Position numbers and translations under genes: made by a program. From Oligoflexia bacterium (GTDB lineage Bacteria > Bdellovibrionota > Bacteriovoracia > Bacteriovoracales > Bacteriovoracaceae), in contig JADFZW010000024.1 of the NCBI GenBank assembly GCA_015232355.1, forward strand, positions 1-64,000: 64,000 bases of DNA, in the 5' to 3' direction. Each line of letters opens with the position of its first letter. Position 1 is the stretch's first letter. Shown here piece after piece: positions 56,484 through 64,000 of the stretch. The notes beneath the pieces are model-generated. The model did not search any database. It was not told the DNA's origin and saw nothing but the letters and a program-made list of their open reading frames with translations.

Positions 56484-58058
56484 ATGGGTGATAATGAGCA
56501 GAGAAAAGATTTAACTTTTATTGGTGATTTAGGAGAATTCGAACACACTGAAGATGAAGATGTTAATCGCCAGTTGGGTCTTGATAAAGATGGAAAGAAG
56601 ATAAGTGAACCCAAAAAAAAGAATAATAAAAAGAAAAAAAAATCTGCCGCTGCAATTGAAGAAAATGAACAAGAAGATGAGCAAGAGCAAGAGCAAGAGC
56701 AAGAGCAAGAGCAAGAAACAGAAACAGAAACTGAAATAGAAGCAGAACATGAAATAGAAAATACTAATACTGCCCATGCTTTCCAAGAACAAGAGGATGA
56801 TGAACCTCCAGAAGTAACTGAAGTATCAGAGATATCAGAGGTATCAGAAATATCCGAAGCCACTGATGTTTCTAATGGTAGTTTTGAAGATACTTCAACT
56901 TTAATTGAATCAAGTGAATCAAGCGAATCAACAGAAAATGAATTGGATGCTCCTGATTTTAACATTGATACTACTAGCACCACAAGTAACAATACCGATA
57001 TTTTAGCTGCTTCCGATTCTTCCGATGTTTCCACTGATTCTAATATATTTGTAGAAACTACTACTGCCAAAACAGAAGAACAATCAACAGTATCAAAACA
57101 AGAGAAACAAGAGAAACAAGAGAAACAAGAGAAACAAGAGAAACAAGAGCAACAAGAGAAACAAGAGCAACAAGAGACAGTAACACAATCAAATTTTGAT
57201 GATTTAAAAGATATCAATCGCTTTGCTCAAGATATAAACTATGCTCAACAAATACCAGGTGGAGCAGCACCATACAGTATTGTGATTAAAAATATTATTT
57301 ACCAAGAAGATGCTCAAGATATCATCGGTATTTTAAAAGAATTCGCAATTTTTAAAGCAAATAGTGTTAGCATTCTCGAGCGAAGCATAGCTACAGGACA
57401 ATTACTTATTCCACAACTAAATGAATATACCGCTATTTTATTAGTTCATAAGTTAAGACGCTTCCATGTGGATATTACAATGGGGCCATCGGAAGAAATT
57501 CATCCACCAAAGAATTACACAAATCCAAAAGGATTTATTCACAAGCATGCTCTAAAACAAAATCGCACTGACTTTCAAAATCTTGAAACAACTACAGTGG
57601 ACATAAAAGATATTATCTTATCCACAACATCCACCATTGAACAACATCAGATTATAAAATATCTTGGAGTAGTATCAGAGCATTTAATCTTAGATGAAGA
57701 GGAGTTAATAAGGTCAACTTCGATAAAAGATTCGAAAGCAGAAAAAAATATCTCAGCTAACGAATGTAACAAAGAAGATGAATATGATTATGAAGAAGAA
57801 GACGATCATGAAGAAGATGATGATGAAGCTAACATCAAAGGAGATGAATCAACTATTAACTCTTATTATCCCTCTATGGATGATCGATATAAATCATTGG
57901 CCCAAAAATTAAAACCAGAAGCTCAAAAACTAGGCGGAAACGCAGTAATTGCTATCAACTACCAAACAACACCTCTAATGATAAATGAAAATAAAGTGCT
58001 AAAAAATCTTTATAAAATAACCTGCACTGGCAGTGTTGTTATGATTAGAGCGATCTAA
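56484..58058 (+). CDS. Acidic repeat protein with C-terminal YbjQ/UPF0145-like domain
   Basis: Residues 1-240 are acidic, low-complexity sequence with EQEQEQ (56680-56735) and KQEKQE (57096-57176) repeats. Residues about 245-365 form a folded domain ('GGAAPYSIVIKNI', 'QLNEYTAILLVHKLRRF', 'VDITMGP'). The C-terminus ('AQKLGGNAVIAINYQTTP...YKITCTGSVVMI') resembles the YbjQ/UPF0145 fold, in which 'GANAVvgi.y' and 'GTAV.i' are conserved. No function is assigned. The start is ATG 56484, preceded by AAGGAGG. It follows secA by 45 bp and is probably co-transcribed. Confidence 0.75.
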   Translation: MGDNEQRKDLTFIGDLGEFEHTEDEDVNRQLGLDKDGKKISEPKKKNNKKKKKSAAAIEENEQEDEQEQEQEQEQEQETETETEIEAEHEIENTNTAHAFQEQEDDEPPEVTEVSEISEVSEISEATDVSNGSFEDTSTLIESSESSESTENELDAPDFNIDTTSTTSNNTDILAASDSSDVSTDSNIFVETTTAKTEEQSTVSKQEKQEKQEKQEKQEKQEQQEKQEQQETVTQSNFDDLKDINRFAQDINYAQQIPGGAAPYSIVIKNIIYQEDAQDIIGILKEFAIFKANSVSILERSIATGQLLIPQLNEYTAILLVHKLRRFHVDITMGPSEEIHPPKNYTNPKGFIHKHALKQNRTDFQNLETTTVDIKDIILSTTSTIEQHQIIKYLGVVSEHLILDEEELIRSTSIKDSKAEKNISANECNKEDEYDYEEEDDHEEDDDEANIKGDESTINSYYPSMDDRYKSLAQKLKPEAQKLGGNAVIAINYQTTPLMINENKVLKNLYKITCTGSVVMIRAI

Positions 58059-58125
58059 TAATTCCAGCAGAATTTTTCGATCTGACCACTTAAGACGAAT
58101 ACAGACATTTACTCAATAGTGGTTG

Positions 58126-59964
58126 TTATTTTTTGTATTTTTTGTATAAAGAACTAAATCTTTCACCTGCTTTATCGCCATTGCATTCTTCCTTTAATCC
58201 TTTAAAATTGTATACTCCTGCATCTGAACAATAGAAAATAAGCTGAAGATTTAAGAAGTCATTGGCACTCATTCCACAAGAATTAGCACTATCTTCGATT
58301 TGTTTTTGCGCTTCATTTTTTTTAATTTTTTTCTGGAAAAAATCTCCAAGCGTATCATTGTTAATAAGGGCCTTGGCCAGAGCAAGTTCAGCAGAATTTC
58401 TACCAAGTTGATTAAAAATCGGATCAAGTAAGGCCACAGTATAAGAGTGTTGTAAAGTTTCCTTCATCTTCTCTGTTACTGCTTGAGGCTTTCCAATATC
58501 ATGGAACATCATTATCTGTTTCATTAGTTCTGCTATATTAGTAACATCTTTAGGTAGCGTAATATTTGCGAGCATGGTAGCTTTATTCTTCAATTGATTA
58601 TTTAATTCTTTGTAGACTTTAATGGTATGCCCTTTAAGTGTATTATTAGGTTTAGCTCCTCCCATCTCCATATCGAAGTATTTTTTGTCTAAAGATATTT
58701 TAACAGACTTAATATTTTTAGGATTAGGCAGAGGATGTTTTATTTCAAAGGACATGTTTTTAGACAAAAGTTGTTTGATAAGATCTTCAGTATTTGCAGA
58801 ATAATTAAAATTAGGAGAATTTTGCAAATCTTTTAGCGAAGTCTTTGGAGAGACCACAGAAGAAGGAAGTTTGCCTGAAATCACAACCACCGACGCCGAC
58901 AACACCTCTTCGCCTAATTTACTTGATTGAGGAGATACTTCACCTCCTATGGCCTCGCTACATTCTATTGTTGATGATTTATTTTTATCAAGTACTGGAC
59001 AATTTGCTATTTCGTTCTTATCTGCTGTTCTAAGCTTAGAAAAATTAGAACGTTTCTCAATTGCTACAGATTCTGTCTGAGTTTTAGGATCAAAATATGT
59101 TGGATAAACATTGCAAACTATCTTCCCTTCAGTTGAATATTCCCAGCGATATTTAACAGGACATCTCTCAATCTCGGCACTTTCAATATCTCTTGTTATC
59201 GGCACAAGAGAAGATTTTGGGAAAGTAAGAGTAAAGTGCTTGCAAGATTTACCACTGGAATCCCATGAATAGAAATTTTTACATTTTTCTATGTATTCTT
59301 TTTTTGCCTTCGAAATTATATAGCTCAGAGCTTTAATATTCATTAGAGGATCAAAATCAGCGCAAGCGATATCTCTAGCTACATCTAATTCTTGGAATGA
59401 AATATTTTCATGAGTTTGAGCAACTAACCAGTCGGTATCATATCTTGTTATAACCCTTGGTTTGATTTTACTACCAACTGTATTAACATCAATGCCGAGT
59501 TTTTTAATTTTTTGTATAATTTTAGGATCTTTGAGATCAAGATATTTTGCACCTTTTTCTATCTCAACTACTAATAGAGAATCATTAAAATGCTGACTAG
59601 AGCTCCTTGGGCCAAATGCAAGATAGAGTCCTGGACCAGCTCTTCCTGAGGTATTGGCCATGATTTGCTTAATCCTCTCCATTTTTTTTGAGTTTTCAAT
59701 TTCTCTAGACATAGGATCATGAAATTTTTTGTTTCCCCATGTATAGGTTTTAATTGGGGCCAACAGGGTAGTTGCGAAACTTTCAATACATTTTCTTTGT
59801 TGAGATATATCGCTTTTTGGTCCGACATTTGTACAATCATCCGCTCTAATGATTTGATTGAAGATTAAAATAAAAATAGCGCTAGTAATACATAAAAAAT
59901 ATAATTTTCTTATTAAATTCAATAATTTTTTTTTAGACAACTTAGTATTGCAATTACTTTTCAT
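58126..59964 (-). CDS. Large exported protein with HD domain and possible ADP-ribosyltransferase-like N-terminus
   Basis: A signal or anchor peptide (about residues 14-40 from the chosen start) precedes about 570 mature residues. Near 107-150, 'SGRAGPGLYLAFGPRSSSQHFND' parts and 'LLVVEIEKGAKYLDL' resemble the G.GlYla...S..y core of ADP-ribosyltransferase-type toxin folds; this is tentative. Near 450-545 there is a metal-dependent HD set: His455 in 'KGHTIK', His498-Asp499 in 'MFHDIGKP', His516 in 'LQHSYT' and Asp537 in 'NNDTLGD'. HD proteins are usually phosphohydrolases. The middle is Cys- and Ser-rich. The start taken is ATG 59964, preceded by GGGGGA. An upstream GTG/ATG is possible. Its family is unknown to me. 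Confidence 0.7.
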   Translation of the reverse strand: MKSNCNTKLSKKKLLNLIRKLYFLCITSAIFILIFNQIIRADDCTNVGPKSDISQQRKCIESFATTLLAPIKTYTWGNKKFHDPMSREIENSKKMERIKQIMANTSGRAGPGLYLAFGPRSSSQHFNDSLLVVEIEKGAKYLDLKDPKIIQKIKKLGIDVNTVGSKIKPRVITRYDTDWLVAQTHENISFQELDVARDIACADFDPLMNIKALSYIISKAKKEYIEKCKNFYSWDSSGKSCKHFTLTFPKSSLVPITRDIESAEIERCPVKYRWEYSTEGKIVCNVYPTYFDPKTQTESVAIEKRSNFSKLRTADKNEIANCPVLDKNKSSTIECSEAIGGEVSPQSSKLGEEVLSASVVVISGKLPSSVVSPKTSLKDLQNSPNFNYSANTEDLIKQLLSKNMSFEIKHPLPNPKNIKSVKISLDKKYFDMEMGGAKPNNTLKGHTIKVYKELNNQLKNKATMLANITLPKDVTNIAELMKQIMMFHDIGKPQAVTEKMKETLQHSYTVALLDPIFNQLGRNSAELALAKALINNDTLGDFFQKKIKKNEAQKQIEDSANSCGMSANDFLNLQLIFYCSDAGVYNFKGLKEECNGDKAGERFSSLYKKYKK

Positions 59965-60191
59965 AGACCAATCCCCCATATACGACAAAATGGCAACTAA
60001 AGGTTGGATGCCAAAATGTTCAAGTTATTATTTTAAATTACCATAGTTTTGTGAGATAATACAGTAGTGGATAGTAAAGAAAAAGCGTCTACTACTCAGT
60101 ACAAAGTTGGAAGGAGATAATAATTTCTCTTCGTTTATTTTCTATTTGATGAAATTTTTTTGGCGAAAGACTACATATGAGTAAATGTCAA

Positions 60192-62018
60192 TTAAATCTC
60201 CTCTTCTCCCTCTTCTACAAAGAGTCCCTCTAAAATATCTTTGTACCGATTATATATATTTTGACGTTTTAATTTCATTGTAGGTGTAACTAGTAAATTA
60301 TCCACTGTCCACTCTTCATCTACCAATACAAATTTTTTCGGTTGTTCGTAATGCTTGATAAATTCATTAAAATTTTCAATCTCTTTTTGATAGTGAGCTT
60401 GTGTTTTGTGATGTTGTAGGAGCGCTTCTCCTCTAGCAGTTATATGCTGACTTTTGGCCCACTTTTGTAATTCAAGCATATTAACAGCTATTAAAACCAC
60501 ATTGTGTTTTTTATTACTTCCATACAAAAATGCATTGGCAATATATGGGCTTAACTTATATTGATCTTCTATTACATTGGGAACAACATACTTACCATTT
60601 TCTAATTTATATTGTTCCTTAATTCGTCCTGTAACATACAAAAACCCATCTGCATCCAATCTTCCTAAATCACCAGTTCTAAAACCTCCATCAGCAGTCA
60701 TTACCGCAGCAGTCTCTTCTGGAAGTTTATAATACCCTTTCATAACATTTGGGCCATAGACTACAATCTCACCCTCTTCACATGATTGAACATTTTCTCC
60801 AAGCACAGAGTGATCTATTTTCACTCTAATATCAGCATAAGGATTATTGGCAACAGGACCAACACTGCCAAAACGTCTCTTTCTAATCGTATTAGAGGAA
60901 ACAAGCGGACTAGTTTCACTAAGTCCGTAGGCTTCTAAAATTTCAATCCCAAGATTATCTACAAATTTTCCAATCTTGGGATTAAGTGCTGAAGCACCAC
61001 TGATTGCATATTTTAAGCGGCCACCAAATTTATTTCTTATCGCTTTAAAGAGAGTTTTTTGCGCCAATTGCAGAGTTAATTCCGCTCGCAAAGGAAGCTT
61101 TCCTCCTTCTCTCTTTTTATTGGCCAACTCCATAGCAGTTCTAAATAATAATTTAACAGGAAGAGGGGCGGCATTCATTTTGCTATTTATTCCCTCGTAA
61201 ATACGATTAAATACTTTTGGAACAGCAAAGAGCACTGTTGGTTTCACCTTCAAAATATCTTCTAACAAAGTATTTGGATTATCCAAAAATCCTGTAGAGA
61301 GTCCCATATAAATTAACAAATGAACCTCTGCTGTTTGACCAAATATATGTGCCCACGGAAGTAGGGAGAAGGTGCGATCCCCTGATACAAAATCCACAAT
61401 GTCAGGACACATATGTACATTGGAGAGAATATTTCCATGAGAAAGCATTACACCCTTGGGTCTTCCAGTTGTTCCTGAAGTATAAATGAGTCCCATTAGT
61501 TCCTCTGTATCTGGATGTTGAGATGGAACAGAGTGCTCCTGACCAATTCGTAAAAGCCCATGATAACTATAACCGCTATCAAGTTTTTTATCTCCATCTT
61601 CGATCAAAACAATATGCTTAAGAGTTGGGATCTCTTTTTGTAAATGTTTTATTGATTGATAAATTTTTTCATTGGAGACAAAGACAACTTTACTCTCAGA
61701 ATTTTCAATTATGTACTGCCAATCATCAATAAATTGATTTTCATACATAGAGACAAATTGTGCTCGCAATCCCATAGTTGCATAACACGCGACTGCCCAT
61801 TCAGTGCGATTTCGCGCAATAATTCCTACTTTATCATTCGCACCAACTCCTATTTTATATAATCCTCCTCTCATATCATCAACTAGTTGTTGGAATTGGC
61901 CATATGTAATCCACTTGTAATGTCCATCTTGATTTTTTGTGCCAAATATTTCCAAATTTTTATAAATCTTACATGACTCTTCTTGCATCTCTATTAAATT
62001 TTTATAAATTTTTCTCAA
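60192..62018 (-). CDS. Long-chain acyl-CoA synthetase (AMP-forming)
   Basis: Adenylate-forming ligase, FadD15-like. It activates fatty acids to acyl-CoA. The P-loop is 'GLIYTSGTTGRPKGVMLSHGN', followed by 'SLLPWAHIFGQ', 'AYGLSETSPL' and 'FRTGDLGRLDADGFLYVTGR', with a C-terminal catalytic Lys in 'PTMKLKR'. The best start is TTG at 62018, which has TTTGGAG seven bases upstream. The longer frame begins at another TTG (62039) without a ribosome site. It is a likely source of acyl-CoA for an Ole or lipid pathway, but this is not shown by position. Confidence 0.92.
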   Translation of the reverse strand: MRKIYKNLIEMQEESCKIYKNLEIFGTKNQDGHYKWITYGQFQQLVDDMRGGLYKIGVGANDKVGIIARNRTEWAVACYATMGLRAQFVSMYENQFIDDWQYIIENSESKVVFVSNEKIYQSIKHLQKEIPTLKHIVLIEDGDKKLDSGYSYHGLLRIGQEHSVPSQHPDTEELMGLIYTSGTTGRPKGVMLSHGNILSNVHMCPDIVDFVSGDRTFSLLPWAHIFGQTAEVHLLIYMGLSTGFLDNPNTLLEDILKVKPTVLFAVPKVFNRIYEGINSKMNAAPLPVKLLFRTAMELANKKREGGKLPLRAELTLQLAQKTLFKAIRNKFGGRLKYAISGASALNPKIGKFVDNLGIEILEAYGLSETSPLVSSNTIRKRRFGSVGPVANNPYADIRVKIDHSVLGENVQSCEEGEIVVYGPNVMKGYYKLPEETAAVMTADGGFRTGDLGRLDADGFLYVTGRIKEQYKLENGKYVVPNVIEDQYKLSPYIANAFLYGSNKKHNVVLIAVNMLELQKWAKSQHITARGEALLQHHKTQAHYQKEIENFNEFIKHYEQPKKFVLVDEEWTVDNLLVTPTMKLKRQNIYNRYKDILEGLFVEEGEEEI

Positions 62019-62156
62019 GTTAAACTCCAAATGAATCAAATGAATATAAATATAGATATAGATATTATTTAGGTAATAATATGATCATTATTTTTTTATT
62101 TTTATGATTTTTCTCTTTTTTTCGATTAAAAGTCAAATCATGATTCTATAAGCATT

Positions 62157-62837
62157 TTATTTTGGAGAAACAGGAGGAGAAGCAGTTTTTGGAGAATTTA
62201 TATTTTTCAAAGATTTTATAACAATCGGAGATTTTGGAGAATTTACAGAATTTGAAGACGCTGGACTAGACGGTGATTTTGAAACAGAATCAATTGATTT
62301 CAGAGGAGGAATTTCCAATACCACTCTATCACTAGCTCCAGCTTTGATTAATATATTATGAATCTCGGTGTACTTCGCAATTTTTGCATAATCAGAAAGA
62401 GTAGTTCCTTTAACATCTTGATTAACATTAGCTTTATATTTTAAAAGTAACTCAACCATAGAAACTTGATTTCTAGTTACTGCTAAATATATTGGAGTAA
62501 TTCCATCTTTCATTTTCGCATCAACTTTTGCTCCCTTTTGCAATAAGTACTCTGCAATCTGCAAATGATCATTAAATACAGCGTAGATCAATGGAAAACC
62601 TTGTTCTGTATTTTTAGGATTGATATCTTTAGGAATTGCTAATTTTTTTACTCGATCAAAATCATTTTCCATGACCGCTACTTCTAGATGAGATATTTCT
62701 CTAGTAAGTTTTAGTTTCGCTTGATTTTCAGATGCAGCTGCAGCTGCAGATGCAGATGCGGCAGTAGCTGTCGTTGTAGTACTAACTTGTATTACTACCA
62801 TTGATAGTAATAAAAAAAAGAGTGAAAATAAATTCAT
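62157..62837 (-). CDS. Exported ankyrin-repeat protein, 226 aa
   Basis: A signal peptide (1-22) is followed by an Ala/Ser repeat (about 24-36, encoded by GCAGCT/GCAGAT units). Ankyrin repeats cover about residues 50-150: 'AVMENDFDRVKKLAI', 'GFPLIYAVFNDHLQIAEYLLQKGAKVDA', 'GITPIYLAVTRNQVSMVELLLKYKANVN' and a partial fourth. The tail is Ser/Pro-rich with repeated 'NSPK' and 'SPxS'. Ankyrin repeats bind proteins, and exported ones in predators or pathogens are often effectors (inference). AGGAGG precedes the ATG. Confidence 0.88.
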   Translation of the reverse strand: MNLFSLFFLLLSMVVIQVSTTTTATAASASAAAAASENQAKLKLTREISHLEVAVMENDFDRVKKLAIPKDINPKNTEQGFPLIYAVFNDHLQIAEYLLQKGAKVDAKMKDGITPIYLAVTRNQVSMVELLLKYKANVNQDVKGTTLSDYAKIAKYTEIHNILIKAGASDRVVLEIPPLKSIDSVSKSPSSPASSNSVNSPKSPIVIKSLKNINSPKTASPPVSPK

Positions 62838-63170
62838 GATGAACCTCCTAATAACTATACTACCAGTTTTGATAAAGGAATGTAGAAAATTTTAAATTGA
62901 GAATAATAAAAAATAAAAATTTTCGCTAGATTAATAAAAATTAAAATAGCGAATGATACAAGCAAAGGATATAGGAACTTTAAAATCATTCACATTGTTT
63001 GCGTGAAAAATAAAATAATATAATTTCAATACCTTAGATGCCCCGATATTTTTTACATCGTTCACACGCTCAACAATTTAAATTGAAGATAAAATTATGA
63101 CTTTATAATATTTTTTTTTTACGTTATAGCTAGAATTGTAGTTAAGAGAAGATCTCGAACGGAAATTTGA

Positions 63171-63268
63171 AAGTGTTCCTTTACTTCCTTAATGACTTTT
63201 CCATCCTCCATGAAGAGTTTTTCCCTCCCCCCCCCGTGTTTTAAATCGTTTGAGAATGAGGAACACTT
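63171..63268. other. Long-range inverted repeat around a C9 tract
   Basis: AAGTGTTCCT at 63171-63180 pairs exactly with AGGAACACTT at 63259-63268, enclosing about 78 bases that include CCCTCCCCCCCCC. It could be a structured RNA or a remnant of a mobile element. It has no match to a known RNA family that I can name. Confidence 0.45.
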
Positions 63269-63280
63269 TTTTAAAAAAAT

Positions 63281-63301
63281 AATCGATTTTATAAATCGAT
63301 T
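63281..63301. terminator. Bidirectional intrinsic terminator candidate
   Basis: AATCGATTT and AAATCGATT form a 9-bp stem with loop TAT, flanked by an A7 run on the left and a T8 run on the right. It could therefore work on either strand. It precedes the Nudix-NadD gene by about 55 bp. Confidence 0.65.
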
Positions 63302-63357
63302 TTTTTTTGTCTTTTTTTGTCTTTACTTTAGTTTCGTTGTCTTTAACAATCTTTCTT

Positions 63358-64000
63358 ATGAACAAATATAATAAACCTAACCTAACAGTAGATGCAGTCG
63401 TCCTCTGTGGTAGTGGAGAGGAAACAAAGCTTTTAGTAGTTGAGAGAAAAAATAATCCATTCAAAGGAAAATTAGCATTCCCAGGCGGCTTTATTAATCA
63501 GTATGAGACTCCATATCGAGCAGTTCTACGAGAGCTTTTTGAAGAGACATCACTAAATTTAGAGTGGAAAAATAATAAGGCCAGTAGTGTGTATGCAAAC
63601 GCTATCGCACTAAAAGTAAGAGGAAGAGAGGGAAGAGATCCTCGTGGTTGGACAGTCTCCATCCCATACTTGTTTCATCTTACAGATGTATCGACAAAAC
63701 AATTAAAAGTAAAAGCTGCTGATGATGCAAAAAAAGCATTTTGGATAAAGCTTACTGATCTGAATGAATTAGCATTTGATCATGGAGCAATTCTTTGTGA
63801 ATCTCTCGGATATTTGTGGAATTGGAACTGGAATTCAAATTCGAATTCCAATAAAAAAGAATTAATATTTTTTGGAGGTACTTTCTCTCCTTGGCACCAA
63901 GGACACACCAGCGTGATTATGTCACTACCACCTCGTAAAAGAGAAAGAGTGGTAGTAGTTCCAGATAAAAATCCACTTAAAGAACCATATAAAGAGATGT
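63358..64000 (+). CDS. Nudix hydrolase fused to nicotinate-nucleotide adenylyltransferase (partial)
   Basis: Open to the window edge, 214 codons visible. Residues 10-150 are a Nudix domain: the box runs G-x5-E-x7-R-E-L-x-E-E ('GGFINQYETPYRAVLRE', then 'LFEET'), and 'GRDPRGWTVSIPYL' resembles the ADP-ribose/NAD-type subgroup. After an Asn/Trp/Ser linker (about 160-172) comes 'ELIFFGGTFSPWHQGHTSVI', the GGTFxPxHxGH nucleotide-binding motif of NadD/NMNAT. The fusion should combine NAD synthesis with NAD or ADP-ribose turnover. Known fusions (NadM-Nudix) have the opposite domain order. The ATG at 63358 has no good ribosome site, and a TTG at 63337 is an alternative. Confidence 0.85.
   Translation, partial: MNKYNKPNLTVDAVVLCGSGEETKLLVVERKNNPFKGKLAFPGGFINQYETPYRAVLRELFEETSLNLEWKNNKASSVYANAIALKVRGREGRDPRGWTVSIPYLFHLTDVSTKQLKVKAADDAKKAFWIKLTDLNELAFDHGAILCESLGYLWNWNWNSNSNSNKKELIFFGGTFSPWHQGHTSVIMSLPPRKRERVVVVPDKNPLKEPYKEM

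Larger units (their letters stand above)
62838..63357. other. 520-bp intergenic region with hairpins and a C9 tract
   Basis: No convincing gene is seen. The region has a 10-bp inverted repeat (63171-63180 with 63259-63268) enclosing a nine-C homopolymer (63227-63235), then a terminator-like hairpin at 63281-63301. On the minus strand a 30-codon frame (63119-63211) has normal-looking composition and ends at a T11 (A11) run, but it has no supported start. The AT-rich first 250 bp shows nothing further. Confidence 0.5.

Noticed and set aside
56477-57217. Minus-strand Ser/Cys-rich open frame of 246 codons
   Set aside because: It is the antisense of the acidic EQ/KQ repeats in the gene at 56484-58058. 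The composition comes from the repeats, and there is no start signal.
63189-63464. Minus-strand 91-codon frame at the right end
   Set aside because: It crosses the terminator hairpin and opposes the well-supported Nudix-NadD coding sequence. Composition and context do not support it.
1-64000. tRNA genes, rRNA genes, insertion sequences, replication origin
   Set aside because: I looked for cloverleaf-like GGTTCGA...CC ends, transposase motifs and DnaA-box clusters and saw none convincing. A short GGTTCGA at 19631-19637 lacks the rest of a tRNA.

Overview
The window comes from an AT-rich, Gram-negative, flagellated bacterium. The evidence is SecA, lipobox lipoproteins, FliN, a B12-dependent ribonucleotide reductase, and Ole-type and type II ketosynthase genes. 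The density of exported proteins carrying eukaryote-like or effector-like domains, among them a cysteine-phytase-type phosphatase of the kind characterised in Bdellovibrio, suggests a predatory or host-associated member of Bdellovibrionota/Oligoflexia. That placement is inference. No rRNA, tRNA, CRISPR array or insertion sequence was found. About 45 genes fill nearly all of the window, and both strands are used.

Layout. 249-3711: three exported proteins, one with an IQM-like domain also seen in plants. 3716-11503 (minus): a compact type II fatty acid/polyketide-like operon in the order ACP, ketoreductase, hotdog protein without the catalytic His, nitroreductase, FabZ-type dehydratase, complete ketosynthase, an 826-residue fusion of an inactive KS to an active KS, and a small KS-like protein without the nucleophile. 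11752-17233 (plus): secreted phytase-like phosphatase, secreted zinc phospholipase C, and a heterodimeric ABC exporter. 17245-22778: oleD and oleC homologues (minus) separated by a probable HEPN/MNT toxin-antitoxin cassette, whose HEPN protein is fused to an AAC(6')-like acetyltransferase, and by a secreted protein-glutaminase-like enzyme. 22992-27834: secreted metallo-beta-lactamase-fold protein, secreted protein-kinase-like protein, small exported protein, response regulator and an unknown protein. 27847-31020: DnaQ-DinG fusion. 31075-37425: a giant Cys-rich lipoprotein. 37460-38728: a nested palindrome followed by an AAA/DUF4143 ATPase.

38763-58058 is more housekeeping in character: nrdJ, two exported unknowns, rpsD, an FHA protein, fliN, the spoVR/DUF444/prkA stress module, a PP2C phosphatase, an M23 peptidase, secA and an acidic protein with a YbjQ-like tail. 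58126-62837 holds a large exported protein with a metal-dependent HD domain and a possible ADP-ribosyltransferase-like N-terminus, a long-chain acyl-CoA synthetase and an exported ankyrin-repeat protein. The right edge cuts a Nudix-NadD fusion gene.

Two themes run through the window. One is a scattered set of secreted enzymes (phosphatase, phospholipase, deamidase, kinase, HD protein) that together look like an effector arsenal. The other is a very high load of short tandem repeats, both in frame inside genes (often just after signal peptides) and across stop codons, as expected from frequent replication slippage.
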